From: Schizophyllum amplum
Taxonomy: Eukaryota > Basidiomycota > Agaricomycetes > Agaricales > Schizophyllaceae
NCBI GenBank assembly: GCA_007026445.1
Contig: VDMD01000022.1
Span: 428,683 to 492,682, forward strand
DNA: 64,000 nt
Reading direction: 5' to 3'
Both the position numbers and the translations under genes were made by a program. This document shows, in pieces, positions 1 through 10,108 of the stretch (the stretch's first letter is position 1; each line of letters opens with the position of its first letter). The notes under the pieces were generated by a model. That model did no database searches, had not been told where the DNA came from, and saw only the letters and a program-made list of their open reading frames with translations.

Positions 1-767
1 GGGAGTAGGTCTCCGAGTGGATGTTCTCCATCATAATCTGGAAACCGTAGAAGCAGCGGGCCTCAGGGACCTGCACTTCACCGGAGAAGCGCTCCAAGAG
101 GTTTTCGTTGACGATGCCATCCGAGGCGGCGAAGAAGGCGAGGACATGGGAGATGAAGTGGCGCTCGTTGTCGTTCATGCGGTTCTGCCAGTCGTGCAGG
201 TCCTTGGACAAATCCATCTCCTCCGCCGTCCAGAAGGAAGCTTCAGCCTTCTTGTACATTTGCCAGATCTAGGACGCGTCAGTACGCGTCGCAAAGAGCG
301 ATAACCGCGTGGCGCACCTCAGGGTATTGAATGGGGAACAGAACGAAACGACGAATGGAGTCCTTCAGCAGAGGCTCCTCGGCTGGTGAAGAGTGATAAG
401 CGCGACGCGTCGCGACGTGATAAGATAGGCCACTTACACTCAGGGAGATCGACCTCGCCAACGTACTGGAAGCGCCAGTCATCCTCGTCGGTCGTGTCCT
501 GGAGCTCGGTGTTCTTCTCCTTGACCTCGTCCGTGACAGATGCCGGTGAGACAGAGCGCTTCTTGTCATCGACCATCTTCTTGGCGGAAGGCTTGGTAGG
601 CGACTCCAGCGAGAACTTCTCGAGAGCGGCAGCAGCCTGTGTAAAGGCGAGGTCAGACGCGACACGACGCGACGGCATAGCACGATGCGTACCTTCTTGC
701 TCGGCGTGGGGCCGGGCGTCGTCGCACGCGTAACGCGGACAGGAGAGGTAGCGCGGGAAGAAGACAT
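1..767 (-). CDS. RNR2: ribonucleotide reductase small subunit (R2), partial
   Basis: This is the diiron-tyrosyl radical subunit of class I ribonucleotide reductase, which makes dNTPs with the large subunit in the cytosol. Four exons are visible on the minus strand: 767-693, 636-438, 382-318 and 268-1; the gene runs off the left edge, so only about 202 N-terminal residues are seen. The N-terminus is the usual variable basic/Ser-rich tail. It is followed by conserved text such as [56 protein letters not shown] and [11 protein letters not shown], which carries the first Asp/Glu and the E-x-x-H iron ligands. The start at 767 is the only Met that precedes the conserved block with clean splicing, and phases are consistent through all introns. 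Introns 2 and 3 contain three ACGCGT hexamers. Identification is firm. Confidence 0.95.
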
Positions 768-1379
768 GATGTTAGGCGGGAAGAGAAAGGCGGGTGCAGG
801 TAAGACCAAGTGGGAGGTGGTGGTCGGGAGCGAAGAGACGCGAACCACAAAACTGCCCCTTAAAAACAAAACTGCCCGTTATGGTCACATCACGGTAAAC
901 ACGGTGCATGTGATCGCGTCCGTTGACGCGACGCGCGTCGCGTCCAAACAAATGACCGCGTCGCGACCGGTCTCGTCCGACCTGATCAGACCCGTATCAG
1001 ATTAGATGCCAAACTCCCATGCGCCGCAGGCGTCATTACTGATGTTCGACTTTCACGACCGCGAAGACGAGGTCTGCGCAGGGTCTGCGCAACGTCAGCA
1101 ATTCAACTCTTCGTCAGCATTTCAGTCGTCGCGTCAAGAGCATGACATTTCATGCTCAGGTCGAACCTGGTCGAACCACCATTCCGTGCGAGGCGTCGCG
1201 CTTGTTGCATGCCCTCGCCGTTCCATCCTGTGGCGCGGACATCGGAATCTGTTCGGGAGCGGCCAGCCCAGCATTGCGACTGCCAAGGTGTCCGGTCATA
1301 TACAACACTCGTCGAATGGTCACAAAGTTACTTATGGACGCAGGTCTTCTCATGTTGTAAGTACAGGACATCGAAAAGG
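768..1379. other. intergenic, RNR2 upstream region
   Basis: No gene seen. It lies between the RNR2 start and the stop of the acyltransferase-like gene. The 920-965 stretch is rich in GACGCG/CGCGTC words and may hold RNR2 control sites; this is inference only. Confidence 0.5.
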
Positions 1380-2741
1380 TCAAGCAAGCACGGCGGTACC
1401 CGGTTTCAAAGACAGAACACCCTCCGCAATAATTGGCCGTCCTTCGCGTACCCGGGCTTCCGCACCCTTCAAGTCCATGACGATGCTGAACAGCGTCGCA
1501 CTGCTATACTCCCCGCTCACCTCCCGGCAGATTGAAGTCGGGTAGCCCTCCTCATCCTCCAGCATCGGCTCAATGTCCTCCATCTTCGTCACTTTCCTCT
1601 CCTTCAGCAGCGTCGTAATGCGCTCCAGCCGCGGCACCGAGTCCTGCCACAGAATCGCCGGGTCCGTACGCCCCACATGCGGCTGCAGGAAGTGGTTCGT
1701 GTGCACGACGCAGCCTGAGCCGCCGTTGTCTTCAATGCGCACGATGTCTGCTACGCTGCACTCGAGGCCGACCGCCGGCGCGGTTGCATCTGCGATTATT
1801 ATGTGGCACGCAGCTGCGACGCCGGCGCCCTCGAGCCGCTCCACCGCCGCGGCGCGCGACTCGGATTCGAGCACGGTGCGTAAGGCGAGATGCGTGGGCA
1901 GGGCGTCGAAGCGGACGCCCGTAGCGCGGATGGCGTTCAGAGTGACGCCAACGCCGCGGTCGTTCAGCCCGATCTTGCCGATGATACCAGCCTCGGTGAT
2001 CATGCTGATGGATGGCTTCCCCGACTGGGCGATGTGGCAGAGGACGAGATTGGCCTTCTGAGATGGTAGCCACTGGGAATGGGTGAGTGGTACGTTCCGG
2101 TGGACTCGATGGGTGGCTCCCTGGACCAAGGAATTGTACTCACGTCCCAGTTTTGCGCTATGAAAGCGGATCCGTCCCCGAAGTAGCTGAGTGCCGTACA
2201 GCCGTCGCTCTCCGCCTTCTTCGCCATCCCGTATGCGATTTCCGTCCGCACGTTGAGGGCAAGGATAGCGAGGAAAGGTTGTCCCGCGCCTTCAGCTAGA
2301 CCTGCAAAGTTTTTCCATCTTCAGCCGCCTGTTGTAGGCCTTGCATTACTACTGCACCGCTCGCGATCCTGTCGCGTCGGTCCCAAACAATCCTTGACAT
2401 ACTAACCCTTCATCTCCTCCACATAAGGTGCCCATTTCGATTCGAGATAAGGTAGAAACTTGGCCGCCTCCTCGCAGACGGCGTCCCACTTGAGCATAGC
2501 CGTCCTCTCGAAGAACTCTGCATAGAAAGCAAAGCAAGCGGCTACTTGGGACGACGCTGCAGTCCCGTGTGCGAGACCGATCTATCAGCATATAGATCAG
2601 CAGGAGAATCACGCTTGTCGAACGCGTCGACAGTGAGCAGGATGCGTAGAACGGGTCGATGATTTGACTGGCAGGCGTGCATCTAGGTCACGTCTCTTCA
2701 CCTACCTCGCGAGGAGTTCCAGAGCAGTGCACGACGAGCAT
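1380..2741 (-). CDS. acyl-CoA:6-aminopenicillanic acid acyltransferase-like protein (peptidase C45 family)
   Basis: This is a predicted self-cleaving Ntn hydrolase of the family that includes isopenicillin-N acyltransferase (PenDE/AAT). Exons: 2741-2706, 2581-2407, 2301-2144 and 2072-1380, giving 353 residues, the normal length for fungal members. The conserved LNVRTEIAYG stretch precedes DGCTALSYFGD; the Gly-Cys bond there is the expected autocleavage site and Cys the new N-terminal nucleophile. Downstream come AQNWDWLPSQKANLVL, a TEAGIIGKIGLNDRGVGVTLNA block and NHFLQP, all typical. The first exon encodes only 12 residues, but its phase and its donor GTAGGT fit. No beta-lactam synthetase genes lie nearby, so penicillin synthesis is unlikely; many basidiomycetes carry such genes with unknown substrates. 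The C-terminus (LKPGTAVLA) is not a clear peroxisomal signal. Confidence 0.9.
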
Positions 2742-2993
2742 GGAGGGCGGATGAAAGCGTGTATGGTTGGGGCACGATAAGGTCGAACCCCGACTCCTTG
2801 CCGACTCCCTTGAAGTTGGACTACCGCCAGCTTACATACATATGATCAACCAGAGGCGACTCTTGTTGGAAGGCATTGCGACCTTCTAGCGCTCACCTAT
2901 GGACGGACTGCGAGAGGATGCGACAACTCGGTTCAGTCAAAACATGTGTGTATATGATTTGGGCATATGGCAGTGATTGTCTGCTAAGATATC

Positions 2994-3065
2994 GGGCGTT
3001 TGGCGCAGCGGTAGCGCGTTCGCTTTGCATGCGAAAGGTCAAGGGTTCAAACCCCTTAACGTCCA
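2994..3065 (+). tRNA. tRNA-Ala, anticodon TGC
   Basis: A 72-nt cloverleaf without intron. The acceptor stem pairs GGGCGTT with AACGTCC (one G-U), the D stem is GCGC/GCGC, the anticodon stem TTCGC/GCGAA encloses the loop TTTGCAT (anticodon TGC), and the T arm is AAGGG-TTCAAAC-CCCTT. The discriminator is A; CCA is not encoded, as in nuclear eukaryotic genes. Internal A and B boxes are evident. Confidence 0.97.
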
Positions 3066-3090
3066 TTCCCGAGTGAAGACAGACGGTGTC

Positions 3091-3095
3091 TTTTT
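3091..3095 (+). terminator. likely RNA polymerase III T-run terminator for the tRNA-Ala
   Basis: Five consecutive T residues lie 25 bases beyond the tRNA 3' end on the sense strand, the usual Pol III stop signal. Confidence 0.6.
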
Positions 3096-3099
3096 GCCA

Positions 3100-3867
3100 T
3101 GCTTCGAGGAATGAAAATCGTATCTGGATTCTGAACGCAGGGCCGGCAAGAAGACGCCCAAGACTTCATCAGACCTCCGACCTGTCATGGCAAAGATTGA
3201 TCCATATGTATCCCTTCGACAGTACGCACCACCAGTACGCACCACCTAGTAGTGTACAACATCAAGTGCGCACATCCGACGCCACTCACATCCTATCCTC
3301 CAAAGCTACTTGAAAGACCTTTATTGATACGTGAAATTCTGTATGTTACACTTCTCTTGAACTATTACTCGAGCACCGATGACAGTAGTAAGTATATGAG
3401 GGCAGCCACTAGGGAAACAGACGAGATTCGCGCTGGGTACGAACAATCACGCACGCACGGGACGGACGGGCAGGTAGGCGTGCGAGCGGAACGGCAGGCG
3501 CGGGTAGGGACAGTGCTATATGAACACAAGAATAATTGAGTCCGGGAGATGGAAACGGGCACGGCGACAGAGATTGGCCGGCGTGACGAGTAGTAATGGG
3601 AGTGGGGAGGGAGGTACGTGAGGGAAGAAGACAAGATAAATACCAAAACGGATACCGAGGATGGCCACCGCAAGGAGCGACATGAGAAAGTTATGCTTCA
3701 GAATCCGAGAAAAAGTGTATGTGTATAGATGAGCGGATGGTTGCGGACGGATGGGCGACGGGACGGACAGAGGGACCAATGCAATGATGATGATGAGGAG
3801 CAGGTGGCGGACAAGTTGAAGGAAGGGCAGGAGCGTCTAAGCGCACATTGAGGACGCGCACGACGCT
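3100..3867. other. intergenic, no gene seen
   Basis: Holds the 3' flank of the bZIP gene. Short open frames here are low-complexity and have no family features. Confidence 0.5.
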
Positions 3868-6086
3868 CTACGCCCGCCTCCCCAGGCTGAGACTGCGCAT
3901 GCTCTCTTCCAGCATAGACGCGCACTTGTCCGTCGAGCACTTCTCGCGGAGCGTCGGCCGGATCGGCTTTTGCAGGCTGTCGTTCGACTTCAGCGACGCC
4001 ATCGACGGTGTCGGCGACTTTGGCGCCTGCGCAGGCGCCGCCTCCACATCGACGACCTTCAACACAGCCTTGCCCTCCAACACCCTGCGGACCTTGTCGC
4101 TGTCCAGAGATCCTGCAAGACCATCAGCTTCAGTCATATCGCCAAACAAAGCATACACTTACCATGCGACGACGACGATGACACGCCAGAAGCCGGCGCA
4201 CCAGAGAACGCGTCCCAGAACGCGCTGCCGAGCTTGCCGATCAGCGTCTGGGAGGCGACCATCGCAGCCGCGGCGGCCTCCTTGTGCTGCTGTTGCTTCT
4301 CTTCGTGCCCATTTGGCGCCTTGCTCCTTTGCGACGTCTCCTTGCCTTCCTTCACCGACGGCAATGCGGCTGCGAGCGACGACATTGACGACAAGCCCGT
4401 GCCCGTGTGCTTGCCAGAGAGCAAGCTTGAAAGGGAAGGAGATGTGGTAGGCGCCTTGAAGTACGCGGGACGCAGAGCACCAGCCAGGCCAGAGAGATAC
4501 GGGCCGTGAGGCTGGGCTGGGCCAGTGTAGAAGGGAGACGGGGAGCCCGGTGGCGAGGGCGTCGTGTGCGACGACGATGGGGAGTAGGGCGTGGGAGGCT
4601 GGTGCTGCGGGGGGTGGCTGGCCGCCATCTTCGACCAGAGGTGCATGCGATATCTACGCAAGGATCGCGTCAGCGTCAGGCAGCATGAAAGAAATGTGTC
4701 ACGTACGCGTCGAGGGACTTCATCGTAAACATCTCCCGGTCGGCGAAGCTATCGAAGCCCGCCTTGTTGGGCACGATGCCGCCAACTTGTGCGTTGAGGT
4801 TCGGGTTGAGGTTTTCGTTCATGGCCGGGTTGATGTTCTCCTGGAGGGCCTTGCGGCGGGCTTCCTTCTCCGAGTCCTGCGACTCCATGGACCCGAGCTC
4901 GAACGGCGACGGGACGAGGACGGTGTGCACCGGAGTGATACCGCTGCCCATGCCCCAGCCGCCCCAGAAGGCAGAGCCGGCGTTCGGGCTGAGGTCCTTC
5001 TGGGTATTGGGCTTGAGGAGCTTGTCGTCGCCGGAAGCAGTGGCGGGGGGAGTGGATGGGCCGGCAGCGGCGTTGGAGGTGGCTTCCAGCATCTCCTGGA
5101 CACTGACGAGCTCCTTGGGAGGGGGAAGCTCGACGGAGCCAGTGCGGCCTGCCAACAAGGCCTGCTTGAGGGTCTCGACCTCCTTCCGCAAGGCCTGGTT
5201 CTCGTGCTGAGTGCTCGTGAGATCGGTGCGAATAGCGTCCAGCAGACGATCCCGCTCGGCGATGTCGAACTCGAGGTGAGTGATGTATTCTGTGTGATGA
5301 GTCAGATAGGGTCACGCGAAAAACCCGAAGACAATTACCCTTGCGACGAACTCTGAAATTCCGGGCGCTGATCTTGTTGCGCAGCTGGCGTTTCTCCTTG
5401 CTCGACATTTTCGACAGCACCTCTGGCGACGGCCGCCAGTCTTCCTCGCCCATGTCGTCGCTGGCGGAGAGCGCCGGGGATGCGGCTTGATAGACGATAG
5501 GGGACGGAGGGGCGACCTTCTTCGCCGCGCGCGTCTTGGTGATGCCACCGCTCGCGACCGTGCCCTGCCTCTTGGACCCATGGCCGGCAGTCTTGACGGG
5601 CTGGATCGTGAGCATGATCTTCTCTTCTGGCTTGACCGGCTGCGGCTGCGGCTCAGGCTGTGGCTCGGGCTGGGCCTCCTGCTCCTCGTCTTCGACGATG
5701 GCGGTGGGGGACTCCATGAGCTGAGGGTCGATGCCCATGTTCGAGGCGGCGTAGTTTGCGTCGACCATGGGCGAGGGCTCGAATGCTGACAGAACGGCTG
5801 ACCCGCTGCCGAAAATGTCGTCTTTCATCTGGTGATCGCCAGCAAACATGGCCGCAAAGTCCCAGTCGGAGCCCTGGGTCTGCGGAAAGGTGTGGAGGGT
5901 GTCGTTGAGCGGGCTAGGGGTGGCGAGATGGGAGTAGTGGGACTGCGGGGAGGAGGCGTTTGAGGCGCTGGACGGATTTGAGTCGTTGTTGTTGGCGAAC
6001 AAGTCGAGGTTGAAAATCTCGGAGATGATGTCGTGCTGGCCGGGCTGGGCAAACGGCGGCGCCTGCGACGGACTCTCGACGGACAT
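3868..6086 (-). CDS. bZIP transcription factor
   Basis: A predicted nuclear DNA-binding regulator of 688 residues. Exons: 6086-5339, 5289-4707, 4653-4163 and 4112-3868; the phases join cleanly. An acidic, Ser/Pro-rich N-terminal region includes an EPQP-type Glu/Pro/Gln repeat near residues 140-155 and the basic TKTRAAKK stretch. The basic region SKEKRQLRNKISARNFRVRR has the N-x7-R signature, interrupted by intron 1 exactly after RRK. It is followed by a leucine zipper (EYITHLEFDIAERDRLL...NQALRKEVETLKQALL). The C-terminal half is Pro/Ser-rich with FWDAFSG and FADREMFTMKSLDAYRMHLWSKMA, which recurs in basidiomycete bZIPs. The start is the Met in MSVESPSQ; no upstream in-frame Met fits better. 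Target genes cannot be told from sequence. Confidence 0.92.
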
Positions 6087-6832
6087 GGCGGCAGATCGCA
6101 AAGAGATGATGATGGCAGAAAGAGAAAGACAACGACAACGAGGGTCGTCGGCACCACGGCACCACACCGCTGACTAAGCGCCACCTGTCTTACGCGTTCA
6201 AGCCGTCACGGCGATCGCCGGCCGCGTGTTTTCGGAACGCAGTGGAATCTTCCGTGTTGCTGCCCCGACGCGTCGACGTGTGCCTGTTGTGGCCGCAATG
6301 TGAACAGGCTGCAGAGAAATGCGAAGGAAAGTGCGACGGAACCGCAAAAGGACGCCTTTCAACCACGACGAGAAAAAGGTTGAAAACTGACCTCAAACAG
6401 TGCTTCTTCCCAGCCATAACGCGATGCATCGATGAGGCTTCGGCAAGCCATCTCAGAAGAACAAGCCTGATGTGGGTAAGGTTCGGAGAGAAGGAGGCGC
6501 AGCTGCATGATTCACTGGGCTGCGACCAGACTGCGGCGTGGCTTCCCTCCCACCAGTCGTGGAACTTATCAGATGATGAGGGGTCGAGACTTGCATAATC
6601 GGACGGGGGTCAGCGAGCAGACTCGATGAGGAGGAGAAGGAAAAGATACGCGTTATGTGCAGGACGCGACGCGACGACGACGCGCGTCTCTTTGTGTAGT
6701 AGAGACGCGTCATCTCACGTGCGACGTCACGAGCTTGTTGAACTAGGGAAGCTGCACGTTACACCTCTCTTCGCCGCTCGATTGTCCATATCCGAACTGT
6801 CTTTGAGTGTAAGTGGTATCATCTTTTCAATC
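6087..6832. other. intergenic, bZIP upstream region
   Basis: No convincing gene. It contains ACGCGT words near 6268 and 6705, but this hexamer is frequent across the window. Confidence 0.4.
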
Positions 6833-7184
6833 ATGGTCATCGATTCTGCTAGATATAAAGGGACAACTCAAGAACCAGTGAGTGTCATGGTTTGTCGACC
6901 GACGAATTTAATCTAACATCTCTAGTCCTTCCTCGAGGACGCGTCCGGCAGCAGTCCTGGACGCACACAGGTATTGCGATGCCTCGCGGGCTGCATCAAA
7001 AAAGCTGCCCTGGGGCCTGGAATCGAAGTGATCGAGGACACCTTTCAGGATTTCCTTTCCGTCATTCGTTTAGCACTCGGACTCCCCCCAAGCACAATCT
7101 TCGCAGCCGCGAAGCCTTACTAACCTCACAAATAGGGACGAGTTTCAACGTGTGGCAGAGCAATGCGTTTCTGCTGAAGGCTAA
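6833..7184 (+). CDS. possible small gene of unknown function
   Basis: A tentative model. Exon 6833-6877 starts MVIDSARYKGTTQEP and ends at a GTGAGT donor; an acceptor at 6924-6925 opens exon 6926-7067, which reads SFLEDASGSSPG then a helical stretch rich in Ile/Val/Leu (AGCIKKAALGPGIEVIEDTF). A near-perfect branch site (TTACTAAC) and acceptor at 7135 follow. The frame that continues the helix (EFQRVAEQCVSAEG, stop at 7182-7184) is one base out of phase with the donor at 7068, so either the donor is elsewhere, one base is missing, or the gene is not real. No family is recognised. Reported because the central exon looks protein-like and has good splice signals. Confidence 0.3.
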
Positions 7185-7522
7185 TTTACTTCCTCATTCA
7201 TTCGCGCTCACTGGTGCGGCGTCTTCGTCGCGCTTTCCACCACCACTTAGCCACGCCCCATGCCTCCCGTCTCTTTGCATTTCTACCAAGCATGGAATAT
7301 TGCAACGCTCTAAGCCAGTGGATCATGTCTGGGCCATTCTTTCTGGCCGTTTGCTACGCCTTGCCAGCACAATCGGCCGCAGGGCGCGCTTCCCTATGCA
7401 GGTGATGTAGCAGTTCACTTTCGGGAGATAACCTGTCGAGGAGGCACATAACGCCACCCCAGCGCAACTACCGTATCTTCAAAGGTCAGGTGGTGCGTTT
7501 ACAGCGCGAACGAGAGCGACAA

Positions 7523-7530
7523 CATGTCCA
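7523..7530 (+). repeat. left 8-bp target site duplication
   Basis: CATGTCCA directly before the MITE; the identical octamer follows its right end at 8219-8226. Confidence 0.9.
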
Positions 7531-8218
7531 CAAGGGGTGGTCGATCAGGAAATCGGGTACAGAGATGTGCTCGCGTGCGCGCTCCACGCCGGGCGCTCGG
7601 CACGACGGCAAAATCGGCACGCGTGCGGACACAGGTGAAGCAGTCACCACCGCGGCGCGCTTCGCTAAGTACTCAGTCGCTCGCCTGCCTCATAACAATG
7701 CGCGCAAGCGCATCCATCCACCCGGGATCCGTGAGGCTTCATCGATGCTGTAAATACCGAATAAATTTGCGACAATGGAGCCTGCCCATGTTTACACCCA
7801 GTGTCAATGGGAATGAGTATTGCTCGCCTCTCGCTTCCCACCGTCGCAGCGCCTTCTTTAATCATGCACCCATCCTGCCCCATCCCCGCGAGCTCCTCCA
7901 TGACCCCCACAATGGGACTATACAGGTGTACGACTCCGAGTCGGCTGGGATCTCAGATCCATCGTCGTTTTAGATGTAGTGTTTATTCCCCGAGCACATC
8001 GAAGGACATACGCTAAACTACAGCCAAACCCTAACCTGACGATAGTCGGACGAGCACCAAAGGCAGGAGGTGCGAATGAGCTTGGAACGAGCCGTGAGCA
8101 GGCTGAGCAGCGTCACAACCCCGCACGCGTGCCGATTTTGCCGTCGTGCCGAGCGCCCGGCGTGGAGCACACACGCGAGCACATCTCTGTGCCCGATTTC
8201 CTGATCGACCACCCCTTG
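7531..8218. mobile_element. hAT-like MITE, 688 bp
   Basis: A complete non-autonomous DNA transposon. Terminal inverted repeats of 98 bp (7531-7628 and 8121-8218) differ at only three positions, and the ends read CAAGGGGTGG...CCACCCCTTG, matching the general YARNG start of hAT termini. An 8-bp direct duplication (CATGTCCA) abuts both ends, the hAT target-duplication size. The 492-bp interior has no transposase or long credible frame, so mobility would need a transposase elsewhere. It sits 156 bp upstream of the reductase start codon, so it probably forms part of that gene's promoter or leader; a transcript crossing both arms could fold into a long hairpin. The near-identical arms suggest recent insertion. 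Confidence 0.9.
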
Positions 8219-8226
8219 CATGTCCA
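8219..8226 (+). repeat. right 8-bp target site duplication
   Basis: CATGTCCA directly after the MITE, a copy of 7523-7530. Confidence 0.9.
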
Positions 8227-8374
8227 GCAGGAAGATATATGTGGGGCGGGCCGAGCTCCGAGACCAAACTACGGACCGGAATCCCGAGCGCCGGCGACTT
8301 ATCAGTGCTCTCGTCCCCGTCCATCGCCCTCCTTCCCCCTCCCCCCATCCCACATACCGCAGTCAATAAACAAG

Positions 8375-9971
8375 ATGAGGTCCTCGCCCAGTCCCCCCTC
8401 CCCCGCGATGCGCCGGCTGACGTCTATCGGATCGCACCTTAGCGCGCCCACGAAGCACAAGATCGTCCTCACGCGCGACCTGGGGCCGGACATTATGCCC
8501 ATGCTCACGACGCGCACGGACATCGAGCTCGTTACCTGGCCGGACGAGTCGGCTCCATGCACGCGCGAGTGGTTGCTGCAGAACGCGCCAGGCGCGGCGG
8601 GGATCATCATCCTGCTCTCCATGGCCGTCGACGACGAGCTGATGGACGCCGCGGGGCCCAACTTGAAGGCCGTGTCGACGATGAGCGTAGGCTATGAGCA
8701 TGTAGATGTGGCGGCCCTTGGGAAGCGCGGCGTGCGGCTGGGGTACACGCCGGATGTCTTGACGGACGCGGGTGCGTGAACATCAACATTGGCCTGGGCG
8801 ATGTTCGATCTGACGCGCACACGTGACAGTCGCGGATGTGTCGATTATGCTCGCGCTTATGGCCAGTAGGAATGATGGACGGTCTTTGACCTTAGCGAAG
8901 GACGGACTGGCGCGTTGACTACCATCTATCCATATTGAACCGCCGCTCATGTCTCCTGCAGTGGCCCTCGTTCACCTGGGCGCCTTTTGCGTTTTGCGGC
9001 CCGCAATTGTCTGTCACGCCCGAGCGGCCTGAACTCACAGTGGGCTTCATTGGCTTTGGGCGCATATCGCATGTATGTCAGTCCTCAGAGCATTCGATCA
9101 TTCACCAACTCAGCATCCAGGCTACCCTGCGCCGCCTCGTACCCTTCGGCGTGACCAATGTCCTGTACGCGACACGGCCAGGAGCGAAGGCGGATCCGGT
9201 ACAGGATGCCAAGTTCGCAGAGACCTTCGGTGTGAAGGAGGTGAGTATACTGTGCCTCCCGGAGTAAATATCGACATGCTCAGGGTGAATTCTCAGGTTA
9301 AGCGCGCGTCGCACGAGGAGCTTGCAGCCAAGTCCGACGTCGTGTTCGTCCTCGCGCCAGGAGGCCCGGAGACGAAGCACGTCATCAACGAGGCGTTCCT
9401 CAAGTATGTCTTGCAGTCTATCTGTCTGTTCCAATTCTCCTCCTACATCGTTCGGTCATCTCTGACACTGCCCGTCTGCCTGCCACATTCTCCTCCTTCC
9501 CCCTACCCGTATCACTCATCACCATGTACTAACACCCATGACCCAGGGGCATGAAGAAGACCGCCGTTATTGTTAACGCCGGCCGTGGCACCCTCGTCGA
9601 CTCCGACGCGCTCGCCAAGGCGCTCAAGGAGGGCTGGATCTGGGGCGCAGGCCTGGACGTTATCGAAGGCGAGCCGAATGTCGGGAAGGACCATCCGTTG
9701 GTGCAGGAGCCGAAGTGAGTTATGCCTGCAAACTATTCTAACATTCGATTGTTTGGCGCACTTTGACCACCGACTCTTGTATTCGACACCGTCACCATTA
9801 CGTTCTTCCGCCTTACTAGTTACTGACCCCGCTCCTTCTAGATGCGTCCTGTTGCCACATATTGGATCCGCCACGCACGAGACACGGCGTGCAATGGCAT
9901 CGCGCGCGGTGCGCAATATCCTCGCCGGCATTCATGACCAGGAGATGGAGGCGGAGGTGAAGACGAAGTGA
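8375..9971 (+). CDS. D-isomer 2-hydroxyacid dehydrogenase, glyoxylate/hydroxypyruvate reductase type
   Basis: A predicted NAD(P)H-dependent reductase of glyoxylate and hydroxypyruvate, 370 residues. Exons: 8375-8771, 8830-8909, 8962-9072, 9121-9240, 9297-9403, 9547-9714 and 9842-9971. The substrate-binding half has MSVGYEHVD and [15 protein letters not shown]; the nucleotide-binding half has [10 protein letters not shown], in which the last Gly of GxGxxG is Ser; the catalytic Arg, Glu and His lie in [18 protein letters not shown] and [11 protein letters not shown]. Intron 2 (8910-8961) starts with GC rather than GT: only this splice keeps the frame and restores the family's G-x-W junction before [10 protein letters not shown]. 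There is no mitochondrial presequence beyond a basic Ser/Pro-rich tail. The hAT-like MITE lies just upstream. Confidence 0.93.
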
Positions 9972-10108
9972 ATAAACGAATGAATTGTAAAACAACTGTT
10001 AGTATAGCGTGTCGCCAATATGTACACTGAAAATGTAGAATCGTAGACGGTTGTCCACCACACAGTAGCGAACACGGCTATGATTTTGGGGAACGCAGTT
10101 CCCACGTC

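Noticed and set aside
1380..2741. Evidence for a penicillin biosynthesis cluster
   Set aside because: Only the acyltransferase-like gene is present; neighbours are RNR2, a tRNA and a bZIP gene.
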